A DNA stretch of 64,000 nt from Harmothoe impar (GCA_947462335.1 OX381720.1:46346654-46410653), one strand, 5' to 3'; counted from the first letter of the stretch, positions 38,001-50,279 are shown. Made by a program: numbers and translations. The notes: generated from the sequence alone by a model not told the origin.

Positions 38001-38579
38001 CTTTTAAAACTGCACAACCTTTGGCTAGGCAGGGTTATATTCACCCATTAACGTTGAGGTCTTTCACTTGCCTTTTCTTTCATCTCCTTCCTTGCTCAAC
38101 GCTTTGCAATTCTTTCAGAGATAATGTGTATACAACAGTATTCCCTTATCAAGGAGCCATTGTGAGAATGACGCCCCATACAGAGTACCACCACATCCCC
38201 CTGCCCTCCCCACCTCCCTCCGGACTCTGGTGGCCTAAACGCCTATTTACCACCGACTGATGGGACAGGGGTGAAAGCCATCAGGAAATGGCGGCGTGGG
38301 GCCGGACGGGTGTGGCCACCATTGGAGGTATGTGTGTGTTGGGGGTTGGGGGTTGTCCTGTTGTCAGCACGTAAAGCACGGCTGTAGTTGTCGTAGTGCT
38401 GAAACAATGCTCAGCTAATTTCCCCAGGGACAGAGCCAGGGACACAGAGGAAGGGGTTGGAGGCAGGTTATAGCCCTTTACTACTACTGGCTTCCTCCAC
38501 CTCGCCCAGTGAGCTTTCCAGGAAAGCTTTCTGTCTTCAACGATGTGGCTGCCTACATCTTCTGAACTTTTTCTGTTTT
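35071..38579. other. Non-coding DNA with purine tracts
   Basis: Purine-rich stretches at about 35,920-36,080 and 36,230-36,400 produce several minus-strand open frames that are low-complexity. The rest is unique AT-rich sequence. Nothing coding or RNA-like is recognised. Confidence 0.35.
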
Positions 38580-38825
38580 AACCCTTTAAGGATGACATCG
38601 TGCTGTAAAGTGCTATTCCCCATGTTGTCATGATGTAGAAATGCATCCATGCTGTGTCCATTCGCCAGAGCTGCCAATCCTTGGGAGAGAAAATCTATCC
38701 TCCAGGATCAGTATGATGCTTAAATGCAACCCCGGGCAGACAGACTTGCCAGGGCTGCATTTATGCATCATGACGAAAACGTGCATAGGCCTTGCAGTTA
38801 AATTGCAATGCTGTCTTCAAAGGTT
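38580..38825. mobile_element. MITE, CCCTTTAAGG family (full-length, 246 bp)
   Basis: The left end ACCCTTTAAGGATGACATCG and the right end TTGCAATGCTGTCTTCAAAG then GT are inverted partners. The interior has TCATGATG and GCATTTATGCATCATGACGA, the core shared by the copies at 41.5 and 54.2 kb. TTA occurs on both sides of the element, a possible 3-bp target duplication as in PIF/Harbinger elements. Other copies do not show it clearly. No open reading frame. Confidence 0.65.
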
Positions 38826-39359
38826 TATCTGCATCCAAACCCGCGCATGAAGAGACAGCGTCGCCCCAGATGTCCTTAGCTCAAACGCCAGCTGCCCACA
38901 TAATGGCCTTTATCAGTGGCCCACTTCTATTTGATGAGCATCTTACAAAGTTCAACGATTGACTGTCCTGTGCCCTGACTGCACGGGCTTTCACCAGTTA
39001 AATGGTCCTTACTTAGATGTACTTATCATGTTATTCTATAAAATACAGATATCTTCTACGCGATACCGTACCGTCTCATAATGTCAAACTGGTTACAGCA
39101 AAATAATCCCGTTTCACCAACCATTACCACGGGTGATCCTTTTTGCACATTGCAGTAAAGTCAACATTTGCTTGCCCTTCCGTAAAGAGAGTAATTGTTG
39201 TAGAAATGCTACACAATAATGTACACTGTGCCCTATGACAGACCATTAGGATAGGGTGAAGGGTATGACATTCTTGTCCATGCATGGGAAAATCAAGGGC
39301 GATCAACAGGCATCTCCTACAGGACTGTCATTAAGGGTGACAACGAGGTTAAGGGTCTT
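38826..39359. other. Non-coding DNA
   Basis: Unique sequence with no features I can support. Confidence 0.4.
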
Positions 39360-40090
39360 AATTGTGCTTATAACTTCTCTTACAGTGTTTAGTCTTTATT
39401 GCTTCCTTAAACGCCACAACAATGGCATTTGATTCCCCACTTCTCCGCACCCGGCCCAATTTAAACATTCATGAGATTCATGTTATGGATGAAGCTAATC
39501 CTCCTGTTTCCCTCCGCCTGTCGAAGAAAAAAGCCATTCTCTTATGAATTATTTCTACTGCCGCTCAGTTCTCACTCGAAAGCATGCATATTTTTCTGGT
39601 GGTTAAGTCATCCTTTTCCCCCCCTACAGGCCGTTCCAGAAAATAACCTATTCTCATGAATTATTTCAATCTGTCCCGTGTCTGTCGGCACAAATCTAAT
39701 CAAAGCGAATTGAGAACCACACCCTCCCACTTCAATTCCACACGTCCCCTCTGGAGCATTCGGGGAGTCGTGTAAAACTTCTGCCTCGTTAAATGTTGTT
39801 TATTGGCCGTTTGTGGCTTCTGCTTGTTTCAGGTTATTGTCTTGGCAGAACCGCAGAAATGGAAAGAAAATTCAGTACACTGATATAAATTTCACTGGCG
39901 CCGTATTTGGGAATAAAACTAGGATTTAGTGTTGATTTTTGTTCGATTTATAGTTTCATCAAAGTGTTTCCTCCGAGTAGGCTGCATGTCATAAGACAAC
40001 TGGAGACTTTCTCAAGTGTTTGTACTGTAAATATTGATGAAAAGAAATAACCGTTGCATATAAATTATTCTTAAGTTTTCATTACCTCAT
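39360..40090. promoter_or_regulatory. Enhancer-like AT-rich block with duplicated site
   Basis: Repeat-free sequence dense in homeodomain, POU and Sox-type cores. TTCTCTTATGAATTATTTC (39538-39556) and ATTCTCATGAATTATTTCAA (39650-39669) are near-identical sites about 112 bases apart. AATCTAATCAAAGCGAATTG (a TCF-like ATCAAAG) follows. This is the texture of conserved developmental enhancers, inferred only. Confidence 0.3.
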
Positions 40091-41354
40091 ATCTCACCTA
40101 GATATTTGCACTTCTGCCATAAAAGCTTCCTGTATCTCATTGATTCACTGATATAGGTTCCACTTGTCAGTTTCAATGCATACATTATGATGCCTCTACC
40201 AACCATAAATCCCTGGAGGTCTAAATAAGGAAGAGTAAACCTCCATCTCCATACCCAGGCACCCTGGAGGTAGACCTCTTCAGGCCCTACAGCTATTACC
40301 TTATACCTCCACAGACACTGGCCCTAATTCAGTTTCCTCTCACCAACATTGGGCTGCCCCTGATAGCATTAGTGAAGCCGTAGTATGTGATTTCTCCCAC
40401 GAACTGCTGATCAAGGGTCTACTTGTTCAGTATAGGAATGAGGGAAGCTGCCTGTGGGATGTAGGGGCAGGTTTCCTAAGCTGATCACCACAGGTTTATA
40501 CATATATACAGAAGGGGTTTATCCAATCACCAGAAGACATCTGGGTCTGACCTTGGCATGTGACCCTTTATGCCCTGGAGGACACAGGTGTGGCCAGTTG
40601 ATCCCAGTAACTAATGATATCAGCTGCGGTGACCCACCTGATTGAAGTAATAACAATTACACTCAGTTAGTCTATATCAAAGGACCCTGATACCATTATT
40701 ATAACATCACTGCCCATTTAACATGTACCTAAACACTACGTTTTCCCAAATCAGTAACTATTAACCCTATGGACTAAATTTAGTAAATCCTGTTACTTTG
40801 ATTCTTCATCGCATAGATGCCATTTCCTCATTGGACTTTATATTCAAATACTTATAGATACACCCCTCATTCCTTCTGATTTTAGCATTTGTTGGACCAA
40901 AATAGCCCCCTCCTCCCTCCTTAACGAGAGGCGCCATCTGCATCATGGGATCGCCTTGACCTCATTAGCCTTTATCCTTTAGCCCTTTGTGACCTCAGTG
41001 GCCTAAGGCACTGCCCTATCTTCATTATCCTGAATGACCTCTACTGGCCCATATAACATAGACTTGACTATACTTTCAATCATACTCACATACAGTGAGG
41101 TTACCTCTCAATTACTAACGTGACCTTAGCCCCTTTACTGACCTCTGCCTTCTTTATAACAATTGCTATTGCTTTAGATTCCCACATTCCAACACCAGCA
41201 CCCATCCTCCTCTCCAGGCTTCCAGACCCCACAACCATGCCATGTTCTCCTTCTCTCGGCTTAATGACATTAGGCCGCACCATTCACGTCACGTCAACCT
41301 ACTGAGAATGAGTCTCGCTTCTTTACCCCGGGCCTCTCCCCACCATCCCACCCA
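40091..41354. other. Non-coding DNA; inverted CTCF-like site
   Basis: GAGGCGCCATCTGCAT (40928-40943) is, on the minus strand, ATGCAGATGGCGCCTC with a perfect YAGRKGGCRS core. It shares CAGATGGCGCC with the site at 2971. No exons are seen. Confidence 0.35.
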
Positions 41355-41553
41355 GCCCTTTAAGGGCAACCTAGTGCTTTAATGTATTATGCTATTAGTT
41401 GCGATAATGCATAAATCTAGCGGTGGCAAATCATGCCAACCATATGGGTCGGCATGATGGATGGATGCAGCATTGACGATTATAACTCGCCAGGGCTGCA
41501 TCATGATGACAAAGAACATAGCACACCTAAACACTATGCATCAGTCAAAGGGC
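41355..41553. mobile_element. MITE, CCCTTTAAGG family (199 bp)
   Basis: The left end GCCCTTTAAGGGCAACCTAG and the right end CACTATGCATCAGTCAAAGG then GC are inverted partners. The interior carries GGTCGGCATGATGGATG and GGGCTGCATCATGATGACAA. Confidence 0.6.
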
Positions 41554-42330
41554 TAGCGGCCCCATTCCATGGCCATTCCCCATACACTGGAGGAGATAGG
41601 GGTCCCTTGGTAGTGAGCAGGAGGGAGTGGATTAGATTCATTCACATAGAGAGAGACACCTGATTGTATGGCATGAGCGGCTCACCAGCTGTGCCTCTAT
41701 GTTTATTTGGGAGATGGGTCGAGTTGGCCGAGTACTATCTGTGACTTTTGGTGCAATGGGGTGATACACCGTAAAGCCTCGTTTAAGCGCCAGGTTTGCG
41801 GATAAGCTCTGGTCACAAATAGATATATGGGTACAGTGGTACTAGAATAACTAAGAACCCGGACACTAAAACCAGTCATTGTGGTTAGTATGTATATGTG
41901 TGTTATTATAAATCTCTTCACAATGGTGGGTTTCTAGAATGGCTGTATGAAAAAAGTCAAACTACTGTAAGGCATAGCATTATGGATTGAGACAGTATCT
42001 ACGTGTATGCGAAATAAACTTGATAGTAGTTAAGCTCTGGGAAATCTTGGCGGCTTGATCAATGACTAATACATGATATACATCTGTACATGTAAATATA
42101 GATTGAAACTGGCTTAGCATATTGAAGCTTAGTACATGTGTATAGGTGTGACCGTTCATGGAGGGTGCCATTGCACCAGCAGCTTCTAAATAGAGTATGG
42201 AACCGAGAGGTGGATAGGTGATACTAGACCATTGAGCAGTACCCAATAGGGTGTGAGCATTATACACGTATATGGAGAATAGTGGAAGTGAGCTGGAGCT
42301 GATTGGAGGCTTGAGATGTGGAGCCACCCT
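41554..42330. other. Non-coding DNA
   Basis: Unique sequence. A 133-codon minus-strand frame (41980-42381) has ordinary composition but no recognisable domain. It overlaps the GAGCTGCTC site, so it is not called. Confidence 0.35.
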
Positions 42331-42519
42331 GAGCTGCTCCCCTGACTTGGCACCACTAGGCGAGCAGATTGCTAGGAGCAATTAGCGCCCACAAAAAGAG
42401 CCCCCTGCACCACCCCACCACTACCACCACCAATACAACCACAGCAGCACCACCACCACCTTCTGCTAGGCATTGAACCGCTCGAAGAGCAGCTCGCAGA
42501 ACAGCTCGCGGAGCAGCTT
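42331..42519. other. GAGCWGCTC cluster
   Basis: Exact copies at 42331-42339 (central T) and 42487-42495 (central A), a one-mismatch GAGCAGCTT at 42511-42519, and half sites GAGCAGATT and ACAGCTCG between them. The stretch CACCACTAGGCGAG (42351-42364) is a partial CTCF-like match. An ACC/CCA trinucleotide-type stretch lies between the two exact sites. Confidence 0.6.
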
Positions 42520-42664
42520 GGTTTGGGCTGCCATTGTTGTTGGCGCCGCAGGGCGTCAGTCAATGCAAATACTGGCGTCTCAATCGAATGTGACGTCATC
42601 AGATTTCAATGGAGGCGCGTGGGCTGTGATACCAAGTCAGGCAGAAACCAGGCAGGGTGTTGTG

Positions 42665-42890
42665 ACCCTTTAAGGACAGCATGATACCTCAAGGTACCAT
42701 GTTCATTTGCTGTTATGATGTACCAACGCAGCAAGGGTGCAGCAACTGCGGGTGTCCCTGCATTGATGCATCATGCCAATGCTTCAGGAGTGTATTAACC
42801 CCTATTGAGTTACCCATCGGTGCTGTTATCATGCATCATAACAAGAGAAGGGTATGGTACATGGACACACTATGCTGCCATTAATGGGTT
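42665..42890. mobile_element. MITE, CCCTTTAAGG family (226 bp)
   Basis: The left end ACCCTTTAAGGACAGCATGA and the right end CACTATGCTGCCATTAATGG then GT are inverted partners. The interior contains GATGCATCATGCCAATGC and ATCATGCATCATAAC. It lies 1.1 kb from the previous copy. Confidence 0.65.
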
Positions 42891-43189
42891 AGAGGAAGCG
42901 TGTGGGCTGGGTTGAAGGGTGTATAGCAAGTGAAGGTAAAGTGTTGATAAACATGTTAGTAAAATTTGACTAGGGTAGCTGAGTTAGGCAATCAAAAGGG
43001 TTTATTTTTATTTGAGCAATTCGGCCCGAATTAGGGAGCTCATTACATGTGTAGAGAAGGCGCAATGACAGTGTTCTGTGACATTCCCAAACCACCTCCT
43101 TCCCACTAGATCTCCAGGTTTGTATTTGATATGTGGGCTGTGATGGCAGTTCCTTCCTTCTCAGATCTATCTATTTGATATTTGAGTGA
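42891..43189. other. Non-coding DNA
   Basis: Nothing recognised. Confidence 0.4.
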
Positions 43190-44115
43190 AAGATGAATAA
43201 ACTAATCCCAGAAGTTCTGACGCAGCCTCATTTGTTCGTAACGAATTAATCCTATTTAGGGTTTTAAATGGTATTAAATACAAACCAATCCCTCCTGCAT
43301 TAACACCAGCTGAACCGCCGCCATTTTCATTATTCAATCCCTACTGAATACTGATCATCACACCTATTAAAACTGGAACAGAAAATGATTGGAAATATTC
43401 TTAATCATCACAATTCCTGCGAGGCGCGTTTGTCAAGGCAAATTCCACTGATCAAACGAACGGTAAATTGTATTATTTCCAATCTTTCAGCAGAGCCAAT
43501 GGATTAAGGCAATTGCTTCAGAAAGGCTCCCAATTAAGTTTATTGGCACGCCTTCCGATATGACTTCTTTCTTTTAATTTCTAAGCGTGTATTTACTGCT
43601 GGGTAGAAGGGAGAGTTTGTTTGTGCTCAGGCCATGGGGGAATATTTACATGATTGCTTAATGCGCCATACGGAATTCAATTTCCACTGACGAGGCGCAC
43701 AGTCAGCAAAGCATAAAGTGATTGCCTGCGCTCAATCATTCAGTGTTCCCTCTGCTTTCTTTTATTGTTTTAGAGAAATTGTTGGAAACTTGTTGTTAAT
43801 GGCTCATGAGATTTGTAACAGACCATAGGGCTTCCATTACACCGCCGTTGGCCTTTTTTATGGGCAGTCAGCCAGATTTAATTTTTTTTCTTGTCTGAAA
43901 ACATTCCCACACAGGGTTCAGTGACAACTGGTAATGTTTCAGAACACCTTCCTACAATCCCAATGAGAAAATTAATACACGAGGAAAAAATAGGAGGAAA
44001 CGTCTCATTCACTCGTCTCTGGAACACCATTCCAAGAATGTAATTATTAACATTAATGCGTCAGTAATCATACAATAAAATCATTACATAATTGACATCA
44101 ACTAGATAATTACCT
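43190..44115. promoter_or_regulatory. Enhancer-like AT-rich block (candidate conserved element)
   Basis: About 0.9 kb without simple repeats or transposon ends. It is dense in homeodomain (GTAACGAATTAATCC, CAATTAAGTT), Sox/TCF (TTTATTGTTTT, TGATCAAACG) and YY1-type (CCGCCGCCATTTTC) cores, with many short AT palindromes. It is the strongest conserved-enhancer candidate by eye. No coding frame. Confidence 0.35.
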
Positions 44116-46140
44116 GTCATTAGCAGTTCTCAAGTAAAGGTCGAGTCTAAGTATTGGTACGATTTCATTCATTTCATTCAAACTATTCAACCTCCAACCA
44201 GGTCACACTTTAATCTCAGTAGTACCACCTACTTTGCAGCACTACAACACTGGCCTAGTAATCGCCCACACATTCAGTTAGCAGGCAGCCCTGGGGTGAG
44301 GCATCTCTCCCTGATGGCCTTCATCCTAGGTGAGGCCCCATAGTGAGGGCAGCAAAGACCCCTCTGAGCCCAATGCCATTTGCCACTGGAGTCGGTAATA
44401 TGGGGAGGGCGGTGATCATGGCTCCCGGGTCTCATACATTGACGGTCTCCAGGTTGTTGGAATGGATGTCGCCATGGGTGGTGGGAGTGGGGATAGCTCC
44501 TAATGGGAAGTCATGTGGATTCAAGGACACCACTCAGTGTACATGCAATGGTGCCGATGGATGCCCAACACTTTAAGCAATTGAGCTGTTTAGTGCTATC
44601 AGCTTATTAAATTGAGGAATGTAATTCCTTAGAATCTCGGATTAATTAGAAAATGATTAATGAGAGGAGCCAGGAGTCATAAACTGTGAGGTCTAAAGCA
44701 GTATCTGCCTCTGATTAGCTAGTATGCAGGGCATGCTGGTGATGTTAGTTAACTGGTGGGATATGAAGGGACTGGACTATTTTCATATCAGTACTACTGG
44801 TGGCCTATACATTGGGCAGAATCCAAAAGAGCTATACCTGACAGTATCCCTGTAATTGGCATACAGAGCTTTATCCTTGAAAATGCAGAGGCCATATATC
44901 TGTTAAACTGGTAGTAAGGATGTACGAACAGTAACAGAACTGAAAGCATATTTATTTTCTATAATAATAAGGCCACGTGATCTTTTAAAGGAAACATCTA
45001 CTGCCTACTGTACTTTTCTACACTTTTACTTTGGGTAAGAGTTGCCAAGTAACACACTTTGTTACGCTGTTACTTTGCTTTAACTGCGCTGCAGGCTTAG
45101 CAATAGGTGACAACGTAGATACCAGAGATTGCATCTCAGCTAGAATGGCCCCTAAGGCTCCATTGGCGGAGTGAACCCAGGGTTGTGGGGGTGAGGTGAG
45201 CTAGAGCATAGCCCAGGATTACCTTGCTACACTGTTCCCGCATTACCCCCACCGTCCCCCTCTTACCCTCCCCACCTCAACACTGCTTTCAGTAGCTCAC
45301 CCCGAGGCTGTGACGGATTGGTTCGAGGCTATATACACCCTGGCTGGCCCCTATAGGCTTTGAGGCATCGGTTCGAGGCTAATGGAAGCAGTCTAATCCG
45401 CGAAGTGCTACTACTCTCAGGTGCTAGGCTGCTGCAGTGAATGCGGGGTGAGTCTGGGGTCATGGAAACTTTGAGTTTATCTAGTTGGTAGCGGGGTCTA
45501 TTTTAAGCTGGTTTTGTCTGGAGGTTCATGTGTAAACATTGGACATGTGCTGTTCTGCGTTACAGTTGATTTCTAGAAAATCTTGCGAGTAGAATCGCGC
45601 AGAAACCAAAAGTTGGCTTTAACAAGGATGTCCCCATGTTTCACTTTAATCACGCTCATAGACCTCAGAACCATGGGTAGGCATCAGTGCAATCCCCTAG
45701 AATCCGGTCCATATTAGAAAAGGCTTTGAGCCCGTTTCACTTTTGATATTTGATGTGGAAAACATTATTTCCGATACTACACTCATGCCAATTCCTTGCT
45801 GGGATCCCGTAACCATTAGTGTGATTTGACAGCAACACACTTGTATTCAAAGACGAGCCGTCTTTGCGATGCCTTCTGTCTGCCTACCTGCCCCTCTGTA
45901 TGGCACCCTGCATAGACCTCTATCTTTGCTCCTCCTCAAAGCCCACACTCTTGGACCTTATCCCTCCTGTGCCCCCTTCACGTCACCACCATCGATCTTT
46001 ACTTACCAGTCGCGGACAGATATTGAATACACCCAGCCTGAAATCCGGGAGCCCGCCCGAGTAGCTCGGTTAGAGCCGGGCCTGGTCGCTCGGTCCCTCC
46101 TGCCCGCCCCACGGGGTGAAAGAACCACCTGTCATGAATA
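44116..46140. other. Non-coding DNA
   Basis: Unique sequence, GC-richer from 45,100 to 46,130. GGTTCGAGGCT occurs at 45320-45330 and 45370-45380 and looks like a tRNA B box, but no tRNA fold is present. A pyrimidine-rich stretch lies at about 45,860-46,000. Confidence 0.35.
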
Positions 46141-46660
46141 CTGGTGGCTGGATAGGGATGGACGCTGATGGGGGGAGAGAGGAAGGGTCTAACCAGGGGC
46201 TGGCAACACAGTGTCAGGGTAGGGGGAAAGAGAATTGACTGGGCACGGAAAGAGAGATCAAATATCAAGAGTCTGAGAAAGAGGCATATTAAAGAATATT
46301 TTATAAGGATACTACAATACTAAAAGACACGAAAAGAAATCCATGGACTGCATAAAGGAAACTGAAAGGACAATCAGTAAGGACGTACAGGAAAAAACAT
46401 GAACCATTGAGTGCAGGACACTGTCCACACTTCCCCGATCTTCTACAAAAACAGTATTGTGATGAACAGTCACTTAAAAGAAACGGGAGGGGGAAGCTCC
46501 CGTGCAAATACCATTTGAAATTGGAAATGCGCTGGGTGGAAAGGTTGGTGAGGTGGGTACCTGTCACTTGGTTGAGAAGGAGTATAGAAGGCCTGGGTAG
46601 ATGTGGGAGGGGGTACAGGGGTAGGGGTAGAGGCGGGGAGGGGTGCAGACGCCTATGATC
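46141..46660. other. Purine-rich tract on + strand
   Basis: About 500 bases with A/G excess, ending in a G-rich run. The long minus-strand frame across it (46301-46666, 121 codons) is Pro/Leu/Ser-rich and not protein-like. A GAGCTGCTC pair follows 80 bases to the right. Confidence 0.4.
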
Positions 46661-46740
46661 AGACACATTGATCCGCTCTCTCTGACATCTAGCCTCGCCC
46701 CTGCCGTTACTGCTGAAACCTGCACCTGCACCTGGCCTGT

Positions 46741-46761
46741 GAGCTGCTCTGTGAGCTGCTC
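46741..46761. other. GAGCTGCTC pair, 12 bases apart
   Basis: Exact copies at 46741-46749 and 46753-46761, the tightest spacing of two exact copies in the window, followed by the half site GTGAGCTGG. Confidence 0.65.
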
Positions 46762-47775
46762 TTTGAGAGTAACATGTGAGCTGGCCTTTGAACTTCTCTG
46801 TCAGCCAACATCGTCAGTAACTTAGTAACACACTCGGAAAATGAATATATTATTATGCAATTTACCATATAGCGTTCATTCCCACACAGCCATCGCAAAA
46901 CTGGGGATGAATTGAGAGAATTGTTGGAGAATTTAGTAATTATAAGTAAACATTCACTAGAACTGTTTACACCACTATTTCACACCCCATCTATTGTCAG
47001 GCTGTCAGCATAGTGCTGCCTACACGCCTCCCTGGTACCTCGTGGTGTTGGGGGTCAGAGTGGAGCTAGATCGACCTGTCACGGCTCTTGCAGGTGATCA
47101 TTGATAACGGTTTCACCTTTTTGCCATAGCTAGAGATAGCTTGTACACCAAAAATATAATGGAATGTATCCCACCGATAGGCTTCGGATATCTGTATATT
47201 GGCCTATAGTTAGGATCATGTCTGCGCATCATTACAGAGAAACACATTTGAATTCTTAACATGTATCAGGTAATATCTCTCATCTACAGTAACTTTACAG
47301 TCTAAGTAAGCTGATATCTGTAAAGTGACAATTATAACATATGTGTTAGAATTGACTTTCTTTTCACATTCTGCTATATTAACAGTAGAAAGCTTATAAG
47401 TGATGAGAAGAATGGTAGCTTTCAACATGAAAGCACCGAGACATTATGAACGTAGGCCATGGCTTACTCAAGTTACTGCCTTTCACTGTCATTCACTACA
47501 AGCAGGCATGTACAGAAATATCATCAGATACGAAGCAAGAAACAAAAACGGTACTGTATATATCAAGAGAGTCATACCCGCACGACCTGCAATATGTATA
47601 ACTTCTAGCCCTGCAGACTTTATGATTGATGTATATGCAATAGCCTAACAGCTCAAACCCCCTCAGTCCCGTAGGTACTATAAAAATGGCTTCATCATTT
47701 CGTAGTTGTTCTATGAATAATGGCCACTGACAGCTTCACCCAGGAGCTACACCCAGGAACCGCTCATCTGAACTG

Positions 47776-47784
47776 GAGCAGCTC
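47776..47784. other. GAGCAGCTC palindrome beside purine tract
   Basis: Exact copy. A half site CGCTCA lies 15 bases left. A purine-rich tract (about 47,800-48,005) begins immediately right. Confidence 0.6.
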
Positions 47785-48152
47785 TCAGCAAGAGGAAGTG
47801 TGTGGGTAGTAGAGATGGGGAGAGATGGGTACAGAGAGATAGGGCCACCAGGGAGGGCGCTCAGTCGAAGAAAGGAAATGAAGTGGCGGTGCTGTTGGTT
47901 GTAGAGGAAGAAGACAGAGAAAGAGATAGAGCCAGAAAGGGACAGAAACTGATGCAGCCAGAGGGGGAGTCAGAGAGGAGCAACTCACAAGACAGCAAAA
48001 CTGCTGAATTTACCAAAACACTTTCTCAGACATAATCAGCAGCGAGGTGTGGAACAGCTGATGTCCACATGAACCATGCATGATTCACAGACCGGAGTGT
48101 CTGGGATAAACTAGGATGGACATGGCTGTGGTCACTCATAACCCATACTAGG

Positions 48153-48402
48153 GCCCCCCAAAAACGGTATGTTTCAGGTAACATGGGCAGAAAATGTAGT
48201 GTCGGTCGGTAGGTCGGATTTCCTTTTTTTTAAACTTTGTTTTTTAAATATAAAAGTACTAGCTGTCCGTTCCAAAGACCCTAAAATTGAACACAAAAGG
48301 GTAAAAATGCGGAACTTTCTTCAAAATTGCATAAAAAAACGTAGGGTCGGCCCTGTTTTGATAGGGTCGGTCGGGTGACCTGAAACAAATCTTTTTTTGG
48401 CC
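48153..48402. mobile_element. MITE with GTTTCAGGT termini (about 250 bp)
   Basis: The left end CCCCCCAAAAACGGTATG then TTTCAGGTAAC and the right end GTGACCTGAAACAAATC then TTTTTTTGG pair as imperfect inverted repeats of about 25 bases. Subterminal GGTCGGTCGG repeats occur near both ends in the same orientation. A 69-codon frame inside is not protein-like. A non-autonomous DNA transposon of unidentified superfamily; no clear target duplication. Confidence 0.6.
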
Positions 48403-49070
48403 AGTCAACAACTCAAGTCCCAATGGCGTAGCACTACACCTCGAAGTCTCTCATCAACAAGAGCGGATCAAAGAAATATACCAGCGAAAAATCTCATGGT
48501 CAAGTGCTTCCCTTATGGAGGGGGTACATGTCCTTAGGCAACAATACTAACATAATGAGTGGAGATGGTTATAATTTGGTCCTCAAAAGGGAGTACTCAG
48601 TCTTTCTTTTGTCTCAAACATATATGGTCATCTTTGAGCATCTATAGTATCTTCGATATTGATGTTCCACAAGCTAATACTAACTAGTATAACACACTAT
48701 ATTTTTTAGATGCTACCAAAATTGATGATAATGTATGGGATCACTGAGTTATACAGTGCTCTCCTATGGAGCTTACATTGCTGTGCACCTGAGTGGAACT
48801 GATGTGCTCACCAAGTGGGAACAGAGCTTACTACTCATTAGGGAGTTAGTGAGTCGCTCGGTGCTGCTCTTTGTGGGATACTGAGCAGATGAACTGCTCA
48901 GTACACGCACTGTGTAGTAACTGCGGCACTGCCAACAAACCACTGGACCAAGCATCATAGGGCTCGTTTAGATTCTTAATTTCAGACAAAGATATTTATA
49001 TGTATACATGTGTTTTACACTATAATGCCATTTAATTACACAGGTTCATTCTCTAAATTTATAATAATTT
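48403..49070. other. Non-coding DNA
   Basis: Unique AT-rich sequence apart from the split palindrome at 48879-48903. Confidence 0.4.
48879..48903. other. Split TGAGCAG palindrome (10-bp arms, 5-bp spacer)
   Basis: TACTGAGCAG and CTGCTCAGTA are perfect inverse complements separated by ATGAA. They contain the GAGCWGCTC half site on each side, so this is a widely spaced version of the same motif. A degenerate pair (GTCGCTC, GTGCTGCTC) lies 20-30 bases left. Its small size makes a microRNA hairpin unlikely. Confidence 0.6.
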
Positions 49071-49095
49071 TAGTAGTAGTAGTAGTAGTAGTAGT
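49071..49095. repeat. (TAG)n microsatellite
   Basis: Eight tandem TAG units. Confidence 0.9.
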
Positions 49096-49198
49096 ATTTG
49101 ACTAGGTATTGTGTCTACAGTGATACGATTCACTCTCCCCTATCCACCATGCCACGCCCTGGTCAGCCACACGCTATCCTCCCGTGGCTAGCCCCTAT

Positions 49199-49207
49199 GA
49201 GCTGCTC
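49199..49207. other. GAGCTGCTC palindrome
   Basis: Exact copy in a C/T-rich stretch, 120 bases left of a purine-rich tract (about 49,330-49,690). Confidence 0.55.
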
Positions 49208-49329
49208 TCTCCATTGAGTGACTCCACCCATTTCCCTACCCTACTTACTACCCCACTCCCCGGCCGACACAACCTTATACAGACCTAGCACTTGGTTACT
49301 GCATTATTCAGCCGGACAAAGTGAACGGA

Positions 49330-49690
49330 AAAACAAACTTGCAGTTCACGCACCCAGCAAGGGAGAAGGGAGGGGGACAAAGAGGGGGTTCGGGTAGGTG
49401 CAGTGTCTGATACACTAACTGATAGGGGGTTTACACGACTCTAGGGTCACCTGGGAGCAGGCCAGGGGGTAGGCAGGAAAGGGAGAGTATTGTAGCAGAT
49501 TTGTTATAGATATATGTAGGCTTAAAACCAGGGATACAGGCATTGGGCCTAAGCAAAGTGTAAATACTGAGCAATGAGGAAAACCTGATATTAAAGGCCA
49601 TCAGAGAAGGGAAGAAGGTATCGACCATGGGAAACCTTGAGTAACACGAGGAGAAACATTTTCAGGCATAACGGGGAATAGAAGAAGCAG
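49330..49690. other. Purine-rich tract on + strand
   Basis: A/G excess over about 350 bases with several G runs. No coding frame. Confidence 0.35.
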
Positions 49691-50279
49691 ACGGTATGGT
49701 ATACCTGGATAGTACGGGTGCATAGTTTGGGTAAGTGGTTCCTCATCATCATATGCATCTGATCATAGAAATCATGTCCTTGAGAGTTGAAAAAGTCACA
49801 TCAAAAACATAATAATCCATCAAATTAAAACTAAAACGGAAATATTGAATTTCCAATCAAATCAAGTTTAATCGATTGTATGAGAATATCCTACAGATAA
49901 GGTCATCTTCATCATATTCCTCAGTATTTGGTGATAAGAAACAAGCTACAGTACATTAGAGTGGTGTAATATTGTCTAGGGAGACAGGTAAATTAGATCA
50001 AGGACTGGGGTATAAGGGAACGCTGGCCATATTCATACATAAACGCATCTAGAGTGGCCAGACCCATTCATATCCATGACAAAGCCTTATACAGTGGGTG
50101 CCAACAGCGGGATAGTGCCTAATGCCAGAAGTGCCATTGTGTAACGTCTGATGAGCCCGGTCTCTATTCTGTATGCATGGAAAACTCAGCACAAGGCTTA
50201 AAAGGATTGTTATGTGCGTGAGGGAAGCAATATTTGGAATATGGGTAGAGGAGAAAGACTAAGAGGGGTAAGATGGGAG

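Noticed and set aside
45320..45380. Two GGTTCGAGGCT strings resembling tRNA B boxes
   Set aside because: They lie 50 bases apart without acceptor, D or anticodon stems. Treated as a chance or minor duplication.
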